The notes under the pieces were generated by a model. It made no database searches. It was not told the origin of the DNA and saw only the letters and a program-made list of their open reading frames with translations. A DNA stretch of 64,000 bases from Buxus sempervirens (taxonomy: Eukaryota > Streptophyta > Magnoliopsida > Buxales > Buxaceae), in contig OX387184.1 of assembly GCA_947561395.2 (NCBI GenBank), forward strand, positions 26,898,766 to 26,962,765, given 5' to 3'. Made by a program: the position numbers and the translations under genes. This document shows positions 20,872 through 31,640 of the stretch, in pieces. Each line of letters opens with the position of its first letter. The stretch's first letter is position 1.

Positions 20872-23800
20872 ATGGATCGAAGTTGGATTTATAAAGAAAG
20901 GTACATCAGTTATTGATATATATTCAGTTATAATACAAAAAATTGAATAATATTGATATATTGATGCTATAAGTATTGTGTTTTTTTCTCTCCTTTTTGG
21001 TTTTCACTTAGGTTTAGTGATGACTATGTGGAAGGAGTTAAGTACTTCCTTGAATTTGCCTTCGCTAATGGCGAAGTCAATGAAGGCAAATTGAGATGTC
21101 CATGCACTAAATGTAACAATGTGTTGTTTCACGATAAAGAAACTATGGGGATTCACTTGTTTCATCATGGGTTTGACAAGCATTACATAGAATGGTATTA
21201 TCATGGCGAGGATATGCCAGAGATGATCTCTTACAGTGACCCTTTTATGGATGATGAAAATGATGTGCGTGGAGAAGGAATTGATATGAAAGATTTATTG
21301 CACGATAGATTTAGAATCTCAAATATGGATGAAGTTTTTGGAGGGTTGGGGCAAGATCCCATACAAGAAGAAAGCAATGAAAGTGATCTTTTTAGAAAAT
21401 TTGTGGAAGACTCTGAAAAGGAATTGTATCCTGGATGTAAGAATCACTCAAAATTATCATTTGTGTTGAGGTTGTACCACCTAAAGACCAGTGGTAGATG
21501 GAGTGATAATTCTTTTACAGGCTTGATTGAACTCTTGCTAGAATCCTTTCCAGAAGGTTGTACATTGCCAGAAAGTTTTTATCTCACAAGAAAAATTGTG
21601 GAAGGTTTAGGCCTCAAATACAACAAAATTGATGCATGTCCTAATGATTGTGTATTGTATTGGAAAGAGTTGGATGAGAAAGAATTTTGTCCTGTTTGTG
21701 GAACTTCAAGGTGGAAGAAAAATGATGAACGAAAAAAAGGAGCTACTAAGAAGATATCGGCTAAGGTTCTACGTCACTTTCCATTAAAGCCGAGGCTACA
21801 AAGGTTATTTATGTCATCTAAAACAGCTTCCGACATGAGATGGCATGATGAGTTGCGTACTAAGGATGGGCTATTAAGACATCCGGCTGATTCAAAAGCT
21901 TGGGTTGACTTTGATTCTAAGAATCTGAATTTTGCTTTGGAGCCTCGTAATGTTAGGCTTGGATTGGCAAGTGATGGGTTTAGTCCTTTTGGAACAATGA
22001 CTAGTAGTTATACTACATGGCCTGTAATTTTAATTCCTTATAATTTACCACCATGGGTATGCATGAAGTCGTCAAATATGATTATGTCATTGCTCATCCC
22101 TGGCCCTAAATCACCAAAGCAGAACATTGATGTATACTTGCAACCTTTAGTGGAAGAGCTGAAAGAGTTATGGGATGTCGGGGTGAAGACATATGATGCT
22201 TCAAGAAATGAGATGTTTCAAATGCGAGCTGCATTGCTATGGACTATCAATGATTTTCCTGGTTATTCAATGTTGTCTGGATGGAGTACAAAGGGGAAGC
22301 TTGCATGTCCTAATTGTAACAAAGAAACTTGTGGCTTGCGATTGAAGTATAGCAAAAAGGAATGCTATATGGGTCATCGTCGATTTTTACCTTCAGATCA
22401 CCACTTTAGGTGGAATAAACAATGTTTTGATGGCACTATAGAACTTAGATCTGCCCCCAAACAAATGTCTGGAGTTGAAGCACTACAACAATTAGAGGGG
22501 ATTGCATTTGGCAATGAAAAGAAGAGATCACATTCCTTAAATGCACCTATGCCACATAATTGGAAAAAAAAGAGCATCTTATTTGAATTACCTTATTGGA
22601 AGCATAATCTATTGAGACACAATTTGGATGTGATGCATATAGAAAAGAACGTTTGTGACAACGTGATTGGAACATTATTGGGTGATAAGAAAAAGATAAA
22701 GGATCATGAGAATGCTCGTCGAGACTTAGAGCACATGGGATTGAGACAAGCACTTCACTTGCGTAAGGATAGTGCCAGTGGCCGTAAATATATCCCACCG
22801 GCTCGCTTTACAATGTCTAAGAGTGAGAAAAGATTGTTTTGTAAGGTATTGAAAAACTTGAAGGTTCCTGATGGGTACTCATCTAATATAGCACGGCGGG
22901 TCGAAGAGGATGCGTGTAAGATATCAAGATTGAAGAGTCATGATTGCCATGTTATTATGCAACAGTTGCTGCCATTGGCTATAAGGAAAGTGTTGCCCAA
23001 GAGTATCAGTTCTGTTCTAATTGAGTTAAGCAATTTCTTTCGAGAATTATGTTCAAAAGTGTGTAAAGAGCAAGAGCTGATTCAACTTGAGAAGCAAATT
23101 TCTATTACACTTTGTCGTATGGAAATGTTTTTTCCTCCCACTTTCTTTGACATTATGGTGCACTTGCCAATTCACTTAGCAAGAGAAACAATATTGGGTG
23201 GACCAGTGCATTATCGATGGATGTACCCTATTGAGAGGTATGTTTTACTTTTGAATTTAATACAAGGTTATTCTTTTTTTTTTTAGTTTATTAATAGATT
23301 AAAAATGATGTAAATTTAGGTTCTTATACACTCTGAAATCATATGTACGAAATCGAGCTCAACCTGAAGGGTCAATTGCTGAAGGGTACTTGGCAGAAGA
23401 ATGCCTTATATTTTGCTCCAGATACTTCAGTAGCGTTGAAACTATGTTCAACCGATCGGCGAGGAATTGTGATGGGAGTACTATAGGGGCTGGAGAGGAA
23501 TATCAACTTAGTGATTTAGAGATGGTTCAAGCTCATCGTTATATTTTGTTCAACCATGGGAAAGTTTCCGACTACATAAAGTAAGATATTAGATAATTTT
23601 ATTGATATTATTTATGTGCTATCAAATCTATCTTTATAGGGATTCCGTCTCATCTTTCATTAAAATTATTATGTAGGCAACATGAGTCCTATTTGAAATG
23701 TGTTCAACGCATTTCAAATGCTCGTGAATTGCAAAAGCAGCAAAATGCAAAATTTGTGGATTGGTTTAAAACACATGTAAGTAAGTTAACTTACATATAA

Positions 23801-24535
23801 AGTTAATTGCATGTATTGTTACTTTTAATGTGTATTTTTCATGTGAAATAGGTGCTGGATTTGACTTTGATGAAAGTAGATATCCCAGAAGAAATCCAGT
23901 TGCTTGCTAGAGGGCCAGACAAACAAGTGCAATGTTTTAGGGGTTACATGATCAATGGATATCGGTTTCGCACTATGGATTGTGAGGGTGGAGGGAAATG
24001 TCAAAACAGTGGTGTTTCAATTAAGTCAACTATAACAAGCTATGCTAGTACAAGGGATAAAAGACCTATTGAAGCACCGATCACATATTACGGCCGCATC
24101 AAAGAGATAATTGAATTGACTTATGCTCCACATCTTAAATTTATGATGTTCAAGTGTGAGTGGGTTGATGTGACTGTTCAAGGTCGAGGGATAATGACTG
24201 ATGATTTTCATATTCCTCTGGTAAACTTTAGTAAGTTACTACCTCAAAACCGTCTTATAGATGAGCCTTACGTGCTTGCCTCTCAGGTAGATCAAGTTTT
24301 TTATGTTCAAGATCCAACTGAGGAAGATTGGCACGTTGTTATTGGACATAAGCCAAGGGACTTGTTTGATATGGGGCCAAAGATGGATGGACATGATGCT
24401 ACAATTTGGGAGAGTTCACCATACAATGTTCAACAATTAGCTGACATGGACATTGATGAGATTGGAAATGTGAATTGGGTGAGGGAAGATGTCCCAGGAA
24501 CATTTGTTGATGAGAATAGAGATGCTAGTGACTAA
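20872..24535 (+). CDS. TNP2-type CACTA transposase, copy 1
   Basis: Five exons with consensus borders join in frame: 20872-20900, 21012-23237, 23320-23580, 23677-23776 and 23852-24535. They give about 1,099 residues. The tiny first exon supplies MDRSWIYKE, the usual start of this family. Domains in order: a transposase-associated zinc-binding domain (CPCTKCNN near residue 40), the Transposase_21 core (DVMHIEKNVCDNVIGTLL near 550), a DUF4218-type region spanning exons 2-3 (HDCHVIMQQLLP; EGSIAEGYLAEECLIFCSRY), and a DUF4216-type C-terminus (YGRIKEIIEL, FKCEWVDV). It cuts and rejoins element ends in the nucleus. No stop or frameshift was seen, so it may be active. Copy 2 differs by Thr for Ile at the codon at 22696-22698. 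Confidence 0.93.
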
Positions 24536-24753
24536 TTCATTAATGAAATGAACATTTTATGAGTTTATCATTTATCCAGGTTTCATTTTATGAATTTCCA
24601 GCTTAGCATTATCTCTAAACAAGCTGTAAAATCTTTATTATCCTCTTATTTCTCTTTGTTTAAATGCTTGTTTAGGTTCATATATCTTTATGAATTTCTT
24701 CTTCTTTGAGTGACTTATGGTTTTATATAGATTGTCTTTATAGGTATTAAATA

Positions 24754-26157
24754 ATGAACATATCCGTGACACCCCAAAAGAGAGGTAGGGGGCGCACTCG
24801 CCTTGCCTGGATGGCAAGAATGCCTGTGGATGAGAAGATACCGATAATTCTTAATACACGTGGTCAACCTATAGGAATCAATGCTAAAACGCTTGCTGCA
24901 TATATTGGAGTTCAAGTGAAAAATGGAAGGATTTTGCCACTAGATAAAACCAATTGGATCAAGATAGATACAATTTACAAAGATAGTCTTTGGCAAAAAA
25001 TTCAGGTATTGCACCCTCGCCCCCCAAACACACACATATATGTTGATATGTGTTCATGTTTTATTTAATTTAAAGAATCTTGTTTAATCCTTATTTAACA
25101 TTACAGGAACGATTTGATATCCCAATTGCTGGACGAGATTTTGTAATGAAGTCTGCAAATCATAAGTGGAGAGAATTCAAGGCAGAGCTGAAGGAGAAAT
25201 ACTATACTAGATTCTCCACGCGTATTGAAAGGTTAATGAATAAGCCCATTGAAGTTGAAGTCTCCCAATGGCCTATACTTATTGACTATTGGGACTCTGA
25301 AAAAAGCAAGGTATGCATAAGTTATAATTAATACGTGAATTAGGAAAATAGGTGTGTTTCTACTTTAAGTTCTATGTTTTTTAAATTGCAATGTAGGCTA
25401 TAAGTATTAAAAACAAAGCCAGTCGTGCTAAGCAGGCAATGCTTCACACCTCTGGGCAAAAGAGTTTTGCTCGTGTGGAGTATGAGGAGGTATTTCTTGA
25501 TATAGAAGAGAAATTTAAAAATTATTGTATATTAAACGAATATTCTGACTTACTCTTGCTTGTCTTGCTAATTTGTAGCAAAGAAAAGATCCAGATATGG
25601 TCACTGACCGAGCTTGGTTGTTTATAAAAACCCACAAGCATAAAGATGGCACAGCTGTAGATGCAGCTGCTGCAGAGGCAATTGTAAGTGTCGTTGTGTA
25701 AATGTCAAGTATTTGGAAATTTATAGGTGATTATACTAATAGTTTAAATACTCACTTTAGGAAAAAATGGAAGAATTGATTTCACAAACACAAGAAAGAT
25801 CACAAGATAAAGATGGTCGTGGTGATGTATATGCTAGGGTCATGGGACGTGAGAGGCCAGGCCGAGTCCGTGGCTATGGTATGGGCCCGACCCCTACTAG
25901 CATATGGGGATCCACTTCATGCCTTTCTTGTGGAGAAGCTGAGCAACTAAGAGAAATTATTTCAACTAAGGATAAAGAAATGGCTAATGTCCATAAGGAG
26001 CTTGATGATCTTCGAGGCAGATTGAGCATCATGGAACATTTACTGGTACTACTAATTTTCTATGATATTGGTTTTCAAAGTTTAAAATGAAATACACAAA
26101 TATCTAATATACATTTTTGAATTAAATTCTTAACAGATGTCAAATGTCATGTCATAG
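24754..26157 (+). CDS. Transposase_24-type CACTA protein, copy 1
   Basis: Six phase-0 exons (24754-25005, 25107-25310, 25397-25489, 25579-25683, 25761-26045 and 26137-26157) encode about 319 residues. The family is the plant Ptta/En/Spm protein commonly found as the second CACTA gene. Visible features are a basic start (QKRGRGRTRL), the conserved core WREFKAELKEKYY, TDRAWLFIKTH, and a C-terminal coiled coil from about residue 255 (AEQLREIISTKDKEMANVHK). It probably plays the part of the DNA-binding accessory protein that recognises subterminal repeats, by analogy with TNPA; that role is inferred. It follows the TNP2 gene by about 220 bp on the same strand. Whether both come from one spliced transcript, as in En/Spm, cannot be told from sequence. 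Confidence 0.85.
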
Positions 26158-28960
26158 AGGAGCTCAACTGATGAAGAGAGCCTGTGTTGAAGTCTACTTG
26201 AATAATCATTTTCAGACATAAATCAACTTAGAAATCAATCATTTTCAGAATTTTATTTGCCTTCATTTTGATGTCTTCCTATTCTTAGACGTCTTTTTAA
26301 TTGCCACATCCTTAACTCCCTTCTAGAAGTGCTTTGATGGTTTATATTGTTTCCTTTTTTAAGTCTACTTTTAATATCATATCTAGTAGTATTCAATATT
26401 GTTTTCCCCTTTTATTGGATGTTTCATCATCTTAGGTGTATGAACCTGAATTTGTCTATGATTTTTGTGGATCTATTTCTTTAATGTTTATCTGCTATTG
26501 AATTTCTTCTGATTATCTTATGAGCATTTTATTTTCAGTCATCCTGGTATCTTGAGTGGCATCTTGATCTGTTGATTATATGGGCCTTATCTAGTACTGG
26601 GCAAACAGCCAAAGCAGAGGAATTACTGAAGGGTCTGAAATCCAGGTTTGAGAAGATACGCCTTGGTATTTTAGTAGCTTCGACTTGCATATTTTTGTTT
26701 ACAATTAGAACCAAGCCATCTTACAATTTTTTAAGCAGAGAATGCTCATCAGAAAGAGATTACTGGAAAGTATGGTCTATGATGAGGAGAATATTAGTAT
26801 TTTGTCCATCATAATGACACAAAGTTAGACGTCCCAACATATTATTTAGACTGATACCCTAAAATAAAAACAAATAAAGACAGAAAATATGACCAGCTAT
26901 CGTTGGATTCATTTTTTTTCACATGTCATTTGTCATTTTCTAGGGTTATGTAAAGTTTCTCATGCTTCCGACTTATACATTAATGGCATTCATTATTCCC
27001 CCTTAAACTTTTCTTTTAACATCTTCCTTAGCTGCCTTACTACTTGTTGAATGTTCTCCAAGTTACATTATTATTACTAGTGGAGATGTTTTGGATGTTC
27101 TCCAAGTAACATTATTATTATTTTTAATCATTACATTTATTGATAAAATACAGATATATTAAATTTCTGATAATTGATTAAATTTTTAGTAGTTTACTTT
27201 AAGCCTAGTGATCTGTTTTACCACTAGCAATCTGTTTTACTACTGTTTTACCACTAGCAATCTGTTTTACTACTGTTTTACCACTATCAGAAGCTCAGGA
27301 TGTGAGATCTTTAATCTCTTCTGTCAAGCATTTAGAAGAAAAACTTGGGCCTCTGGAAGTTGACACCGTTAGTAAGGTTAGTGAGGGGTGCATACAGACA
27401 AAAAATCCACAAACAGATTTATCAGATGAAGCAAACAACCAACTTAAGACCTCTCAAGAACATAATCACAATCAACCAGAGGTCTGAAACATCCATAGTT
27501 TTCACCTCCAGACTGACCCCAGATATGTATTTCTTTTTTGGGTAATATTTTCCCATTGTGTCTTGACAACATTTAAAGTGCATTTCTCAGATGGGTTTAC
27601 TTTTATTTAGTTTTATATGACATCAGATATATTCAGCTTTTAGATGTTCTAGTTTCCTTTTTATGTGGCTGCACAGCAGCTTCTTTGACTATTATCTTAT
27701 GCTTGATATTAACTTGATACCAACATGGTTATTAAAATCCTAAAGTATGTTATTTGAAACCTATTTTTTGAGTTAAATCATAACTCATATGGTTTTTAAT
27801 CCCAGGTCTGAATCCCTTGAGAGAGATCCTATATTTTCATTTAATGTGTACACACACACACACACACAGACACCAACACACACGGAGGAAGTTTCTTATT
27901 AAAGATAACGTTAATGTATCACAGGTCTAAACATGGATTGTCTTTTAAAGATGGGTAAAACTGTTACATGAATTTGGATATCTAGAGATACCTAGAGATT
28001 GCTAGTGGTAAAACTCTCTGTTATTGTGTAAAATTAATTGATATCTAGAGATACCACTAGCAATCTGTTTTCCTGGGTTTGTGATTAAGGACAGGAATCC
28101 GCAAATATTTCCCTATTTCCTTCCTCCATGTTACTTTAAGCATCTTGAAGGCCCTCAAGCTTTAATTGTTCCAGATTTCTAAAGCTGAGGAGACATAACT
28201 GAGGTAGGAATTATTTTCCTCGCTGATCATTCAATATATCAGACTAGGGAGTTCAGTTTCAATCCAAGGAATGTGAGTTTCACACAATGAAGGGAAGTGG
28301 CCTTGTATCTGGTTCGTTGTGCATGGTGAGTTCAACTTCTTACAGTTCTTTTTACATGTTGTCTCTGTTTAGTGAAACTCCTCTGTTTGATGGCATATTT
28401 TGTGTTTATGTGTGTCAGTTCTCATCAAATTTATCATTCTTTTTATAGATTGATCAGAAGTTACGAGTCTGACATTTGTGGAGCATTCTTGAGTGTCTAT
28501 GGCAGGTAAAATTGTGGTTTAAATTCCTGTTACAAATTGTTCTTTAGATTCTCTGACGGTGACAAAAGACTAGTATTTGAACTTTCAAGTACTTCAGCTT
28601 TTGACCTGGCGATTATACCTCCTTGTCACCAGCAGGCTTTTGGGCCCAGTTTTACAAGGATAACTTTTGCAGCTAAAGAATGTGCGTCTTTTCCATTTTT
28701 TGCTTGTAGATCATATTTCTGTTCACTAGAAATTCATGGGGAAGATTTATGTTTATTACAGTTCTAACATAAATTTACAGCCTTATAGTGAATTTGCTGT
28801 TTACATTTTCTATGTGATCTGCAGTGACCAGTTTGGTCTGCTTAGAGAACCAACCTACAGTTCCTTGGGACTCTCGCCTAACGGTTGTTGGTTCTATCCA
28901 AGAATCAATGTAACGGTGATCCTTCGTCCGTTCTTTTTGGGCCACTAAGGAAGTAGGAAC
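26158..28960 (+). other. Unrecognised exon-like cargo in CACTA-1
   Basis: Three stretches look like exons by acceptor/donor context or coding bias but match no family I know: about 26530-26645 (contains TGQTAKAEELLKGLKSR), 27297-27486 (polar, coiled-coil-like, contains SSVKHLEEKLGPLE), and 28525-28950. The rest is AT-rich with an (AC)n run at 27850-27868 and small repeats. It may be further captured host gene pieces or an untranslated tail. Copy 2 carries the same DNA at 52559-55363. Confidence 0.35.
27213..27289. repeat. 30-bp tandem repeat in CACTA-1
   Basis: The unit CTGTTTTACCACTAGCAATC plus ten more bases occurs about 2.5 times just before the exon-like stretch at 27297. The core CCACTAGCAATCTG returns at about 28055, and its complement at about 27993, forming an inverted pair. 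Confidence 0.8.
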
Positions 28961-29079
28961 GGTTTTTGTTGGGTGGTTTTAGTCACAGCAGCCTTGGGCC
29001 ACATACCTAATGTATTATTATATTGTGCCTAGACAAATACATCGAATGGACAGGAATCTAAATACACCGATCTTTAATT

Positions 29080-29205
29080 TTTTTTAGGGGTGGGGTGGGG
29101 TGGTGGGGGTGAATTAAATTTTTTTAGGGGTGGTGGGGTGTGAATTAATTTTTTTTAGGGGTGGGGCAGGGTTTTGGGGTGGGGGGGTGAATTAAATTTT
29201 TTTTA
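29080..29205 (+). repeat. G-rich repeat near the right end of CACTA-1
   Basis: Three units of the type TTTTTAGGGGTGGGG ... GTGAATTAA follow each other, with runs of four to seven G on the plus strand. Several sets of four G-runs lie close enough for a G-quadruplex. The mirrored C-rich form is at 52314-52439 in copy 2. Confidence 0.85.
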
Positions 29206-29219
29206 AAATTAATATACTT

Positions 29220-29505
29220 TTAGCGGCATTTGGTGGTTGCCGTTAAAGCCTTCAAGTGCTGATAAATTTTATTACGACACTTTAAAAAAATGCCGTAATA
29301 GCTTATATTTTTACGGCATTTTTAAATGCCGTAAAAAGTCACTTTATAGCGGCATATTCCAAAGTGTCGTTATAAGTTGTCGCTATAACATAATGCAACA
29401 CCACTTGAAACGGCACTTCATCAAAATGCCGTTATATGTTATAACGGCATTTTTCTATATTATAAGGGCACTTTTGAAGTGCCGTAATAAAAAGACTTTT
29501 TTTGT
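29220..29505. repeat. CACTA-1 right subterminal repeats
   Basis: Units built on TTACGGCATTTTTAAATGCC and its complement repeat up to the right inverted end. They parallel the left set and together define the transposase recognition regions. Confidence 0.85.
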
Positions 29506-29509
29506 AGTG

Positions 29510-30173
29510 GTGTTCTTGCAACTACCCAAAAGAAAAAGATAATTGAAAGATAATAAAGAAGATTTCTTATGCTCATACTTGACCAATGTAAAGCCTACAA
29601 TAATGCAAGGTCCCAGCCATCCTCATTGTATTGGTCAGTTATTACACTAATGACGTGATCGATTATTATAATTGAATGTCCCTCTCAAAAATTTTTATAA
29701 TTAACGAGCGTGTTGTCATTTACTTACTACATGTTCCAACTTGTCTTCGCATGTGGCTTGATTAAATTTAATGACATTAGGTAGCTTAATGAACTTAAAA
29801 AGTGATTAATTAATTGAACCTCATACGCCCAAGTTGCCTTTAATTAAATGACATATTGTGATTAGTTTCTTTTTCCCTTGCTATTATTACTTAACTCCAA
29901 CTTTCCATAACCATCAAAGACTTTGATATGGAAAGCGGGGAGAGTTTTGGTGAACCTGAACCTGCCCCTATAGGAGTTTAGCCTATACCTGTGGGACCAT
30001 GGAAATTACCTAAGGACTTTCTAAATACCACATGAAGTTCAACACAAACCAGGAGTCATCATTGTCAAAGAATTTTGGTGAGGATGGGTACCAAAGTGTA
30101 CATAAAAGAGCAAAATAGAGCCAAAGAAGCTCTAATTTAAGGTCTAGTTCAGAGATAGGGTAAGGGCGTTTCG
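29510..30173. other. Flank between CACTA-1 and gypsy fragment, no gene seen
   Basis: The sequence continues the DNA that CACTA-1 interrupted at the GTG site. No protein-like frame is present. The last 30-40 bases may already belong to the gypsy fragment. Confidence 0.4.
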
Positions 30174-31259
30174 CTGGTTGACTACTTAGACCACATTATT
30201 TCGGAGCAAGGGGTGGCAGTTGACCCAACCAAGATACAAGCTGTCATTGAATGGCCTACACCGACGACAGCGAAGGGAGTATGTTGATATCTCGGTTTAG
30301 CAGGCTACTACCGCAAGTTCATCCGTCATTTTGGATGCATAGCCGCTCCTCTAAATCAACTCTTGACGAAGAAAGAATTCAAATGGAACGAGGCTACCGA
30401 AATAGCTTTCAAACAATTAAAAGAGGCATTGAGGTCACCACCAGTTCTGTGTCTGCCAGATTTCTCTCAAAGATTTGTGATTGAATGCAATGCAAGTGGT
30501 TTCCGAATCGGCCAGTAGCTTATTTCAGTGAGGCTTTGAAGGGATCTGCCTTGGCATTGTCCACCTACGAGAAAGAAATGTTGGCTATCATCAAGTCCAT
30601 CTAGAAATGGTGTCCTTATTTGCTCAGGAAACCATTTACAATCCGCACTCACCAAAAGAGTCTCAAATACTTGCTTGAGCAACGGATCACTACCCTAGCA
30701 CAAACTCAATGGCTTTCAATGATACTTGGTTATGATTATGAAATTGAGTACAAAATGGGACCCGATGATAAAGCTGCAGATTCCATGTCATGTGTGATTG
30801 AATTTGAATTCTTGTCCATCTCAATTGCACAGGCGAATTGGTGGCCAATACTACAACAAGAAGTGGCCCAAGATCCCTTCTATGAGGACTTGAACACAAC
30901 ATAGTCACACCCCCATCTGGTTCAACAAGATGGAGTGTGGTTTAGGAATGACAAGGTCTACTTGAGTCCCACCTCAGCTTTGATTCAAAAGGTAATTGTA
31001 GACTTCCAATCATCACCTATTGGTGGACATTTAAGGTTCCATAAGATTCTCTCTTGCAATTAAGCACAATTTTTTCTGGTCTAATATGCAATGGTCAGTG
31101 AAGGAATTTTTGCAATAGTGTGATATCTGTTAGTATTACAAAAGTGATTGTATGAAGCCTGCTGAATTACTTCAACCATTGCCTGTCCCGACTCAAATGT
31201 GGACCAATGTTTCGATGGATTTCATCAAAGGATTGCCACAATCTAATGGACATACTATC
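30174..31259 (+). pseudogene. Ty3/gypsy pol fragment (RT end, RNase H, integrase start)
   Basis: Reading across several stops and shifts shows the end of a reverse transcriptase (DYLDHIISEQGVAVDP, AGYYRKFI), an RNase H domain and the tether region (TQWLSMILGYDYEIEYKMG), the zinc-binding start of integrase (SSPIGGHLRFHKI) and the beginning of its core ([12 protein letters not shown]). The RNase H motif reads VIECNASG where the catalytic Asp is usual (VIECDASG), so it is inactive even apart from the stops near 30283, 30518 and 30603. Neither gag, protease nor paired LTRs are present. It ends abruptly where an LTR piece begins. Confidence 0.85.
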
Positions 31260-31640
31260 TGTAATGCCCTGAACCCGGGTCTATGCAAAACAAGCACCAA
31301 ACCCAAATCCAAAGTGATACTGGGCCCACAGCTACTAATTACCAGACCTTTAAATTCAAGTAATTCCATTAATTATCAGAGTGCGGAGAATTAAAACATT
31401 AATTTCATCAATATGTGTGGCTAACTATAACCATCAAACTAACTCATCAATATAAATTCGTAAATCTGGTAAATGGGTTTTCTAGCACACTTTCTCTCAT
31501 ATTCAATTAAATCATAAAATATCCATCAAGGTATATCTATATCAACCTCTAAAAGAAAGATCTAAATGAAATAAGAAAGATCCTCAGCTCAGTAAGTTGC
31601 AACTCCCCCTCGTGACAACCCCAAGGATGCTCTTACGGGG
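31260..31640 (+). mobile_element. 5' part of a gypsy-type LTR
   Basis: TGTAATGCCCTGAACCC at 31260 resembles the start of gypsy LTRs in this window (TGTAACGTCCCGG at 43802), and CTCAGTAAGTTGCAAC near 31588 has a parallel there (CCCAGTAAGTAGTC). About 380 bases remain before LINE sequence starts. No 3' LTR end or target duplication is visible. Confidence 0.45.

Larger units (their letters stand above)
17621..29509 (+). mobile_element. CACTA (En/Spm) transposon, copy 1, complete
   Basis: This 11,889-bp element begins CACTACAAAAAAAAAGTG and ends CTTTTTTTGTAGTG, with identical 13-bp inverted ends (CACTACAAAAAAA). It is flanked by the 3-bp target duplication GTG (17618-17620 and 29510-29512). Subterminal palindromic repeats lie at both ends. 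Inside are a TNP2-type transposase gene, a Transposase_24-type gene, an exon resembling a host actin-binding protein, and other exon-like cargo. Copy 2 at 52010-63900 is nearly identical in opposite orientation. All autonomous functions appear intact. It sits about 1.9 kb upstream of the NLR start codon and may affect that gene. Confidence 0.97.

Noticed and set aside
28537..28948. Two adjacent frames (76 and 70 codons) as independent genes of the CACTA element
   Set aside because: They lack start context and family similarity. Their identity in copy 2 reflects recent duplication, not selection.
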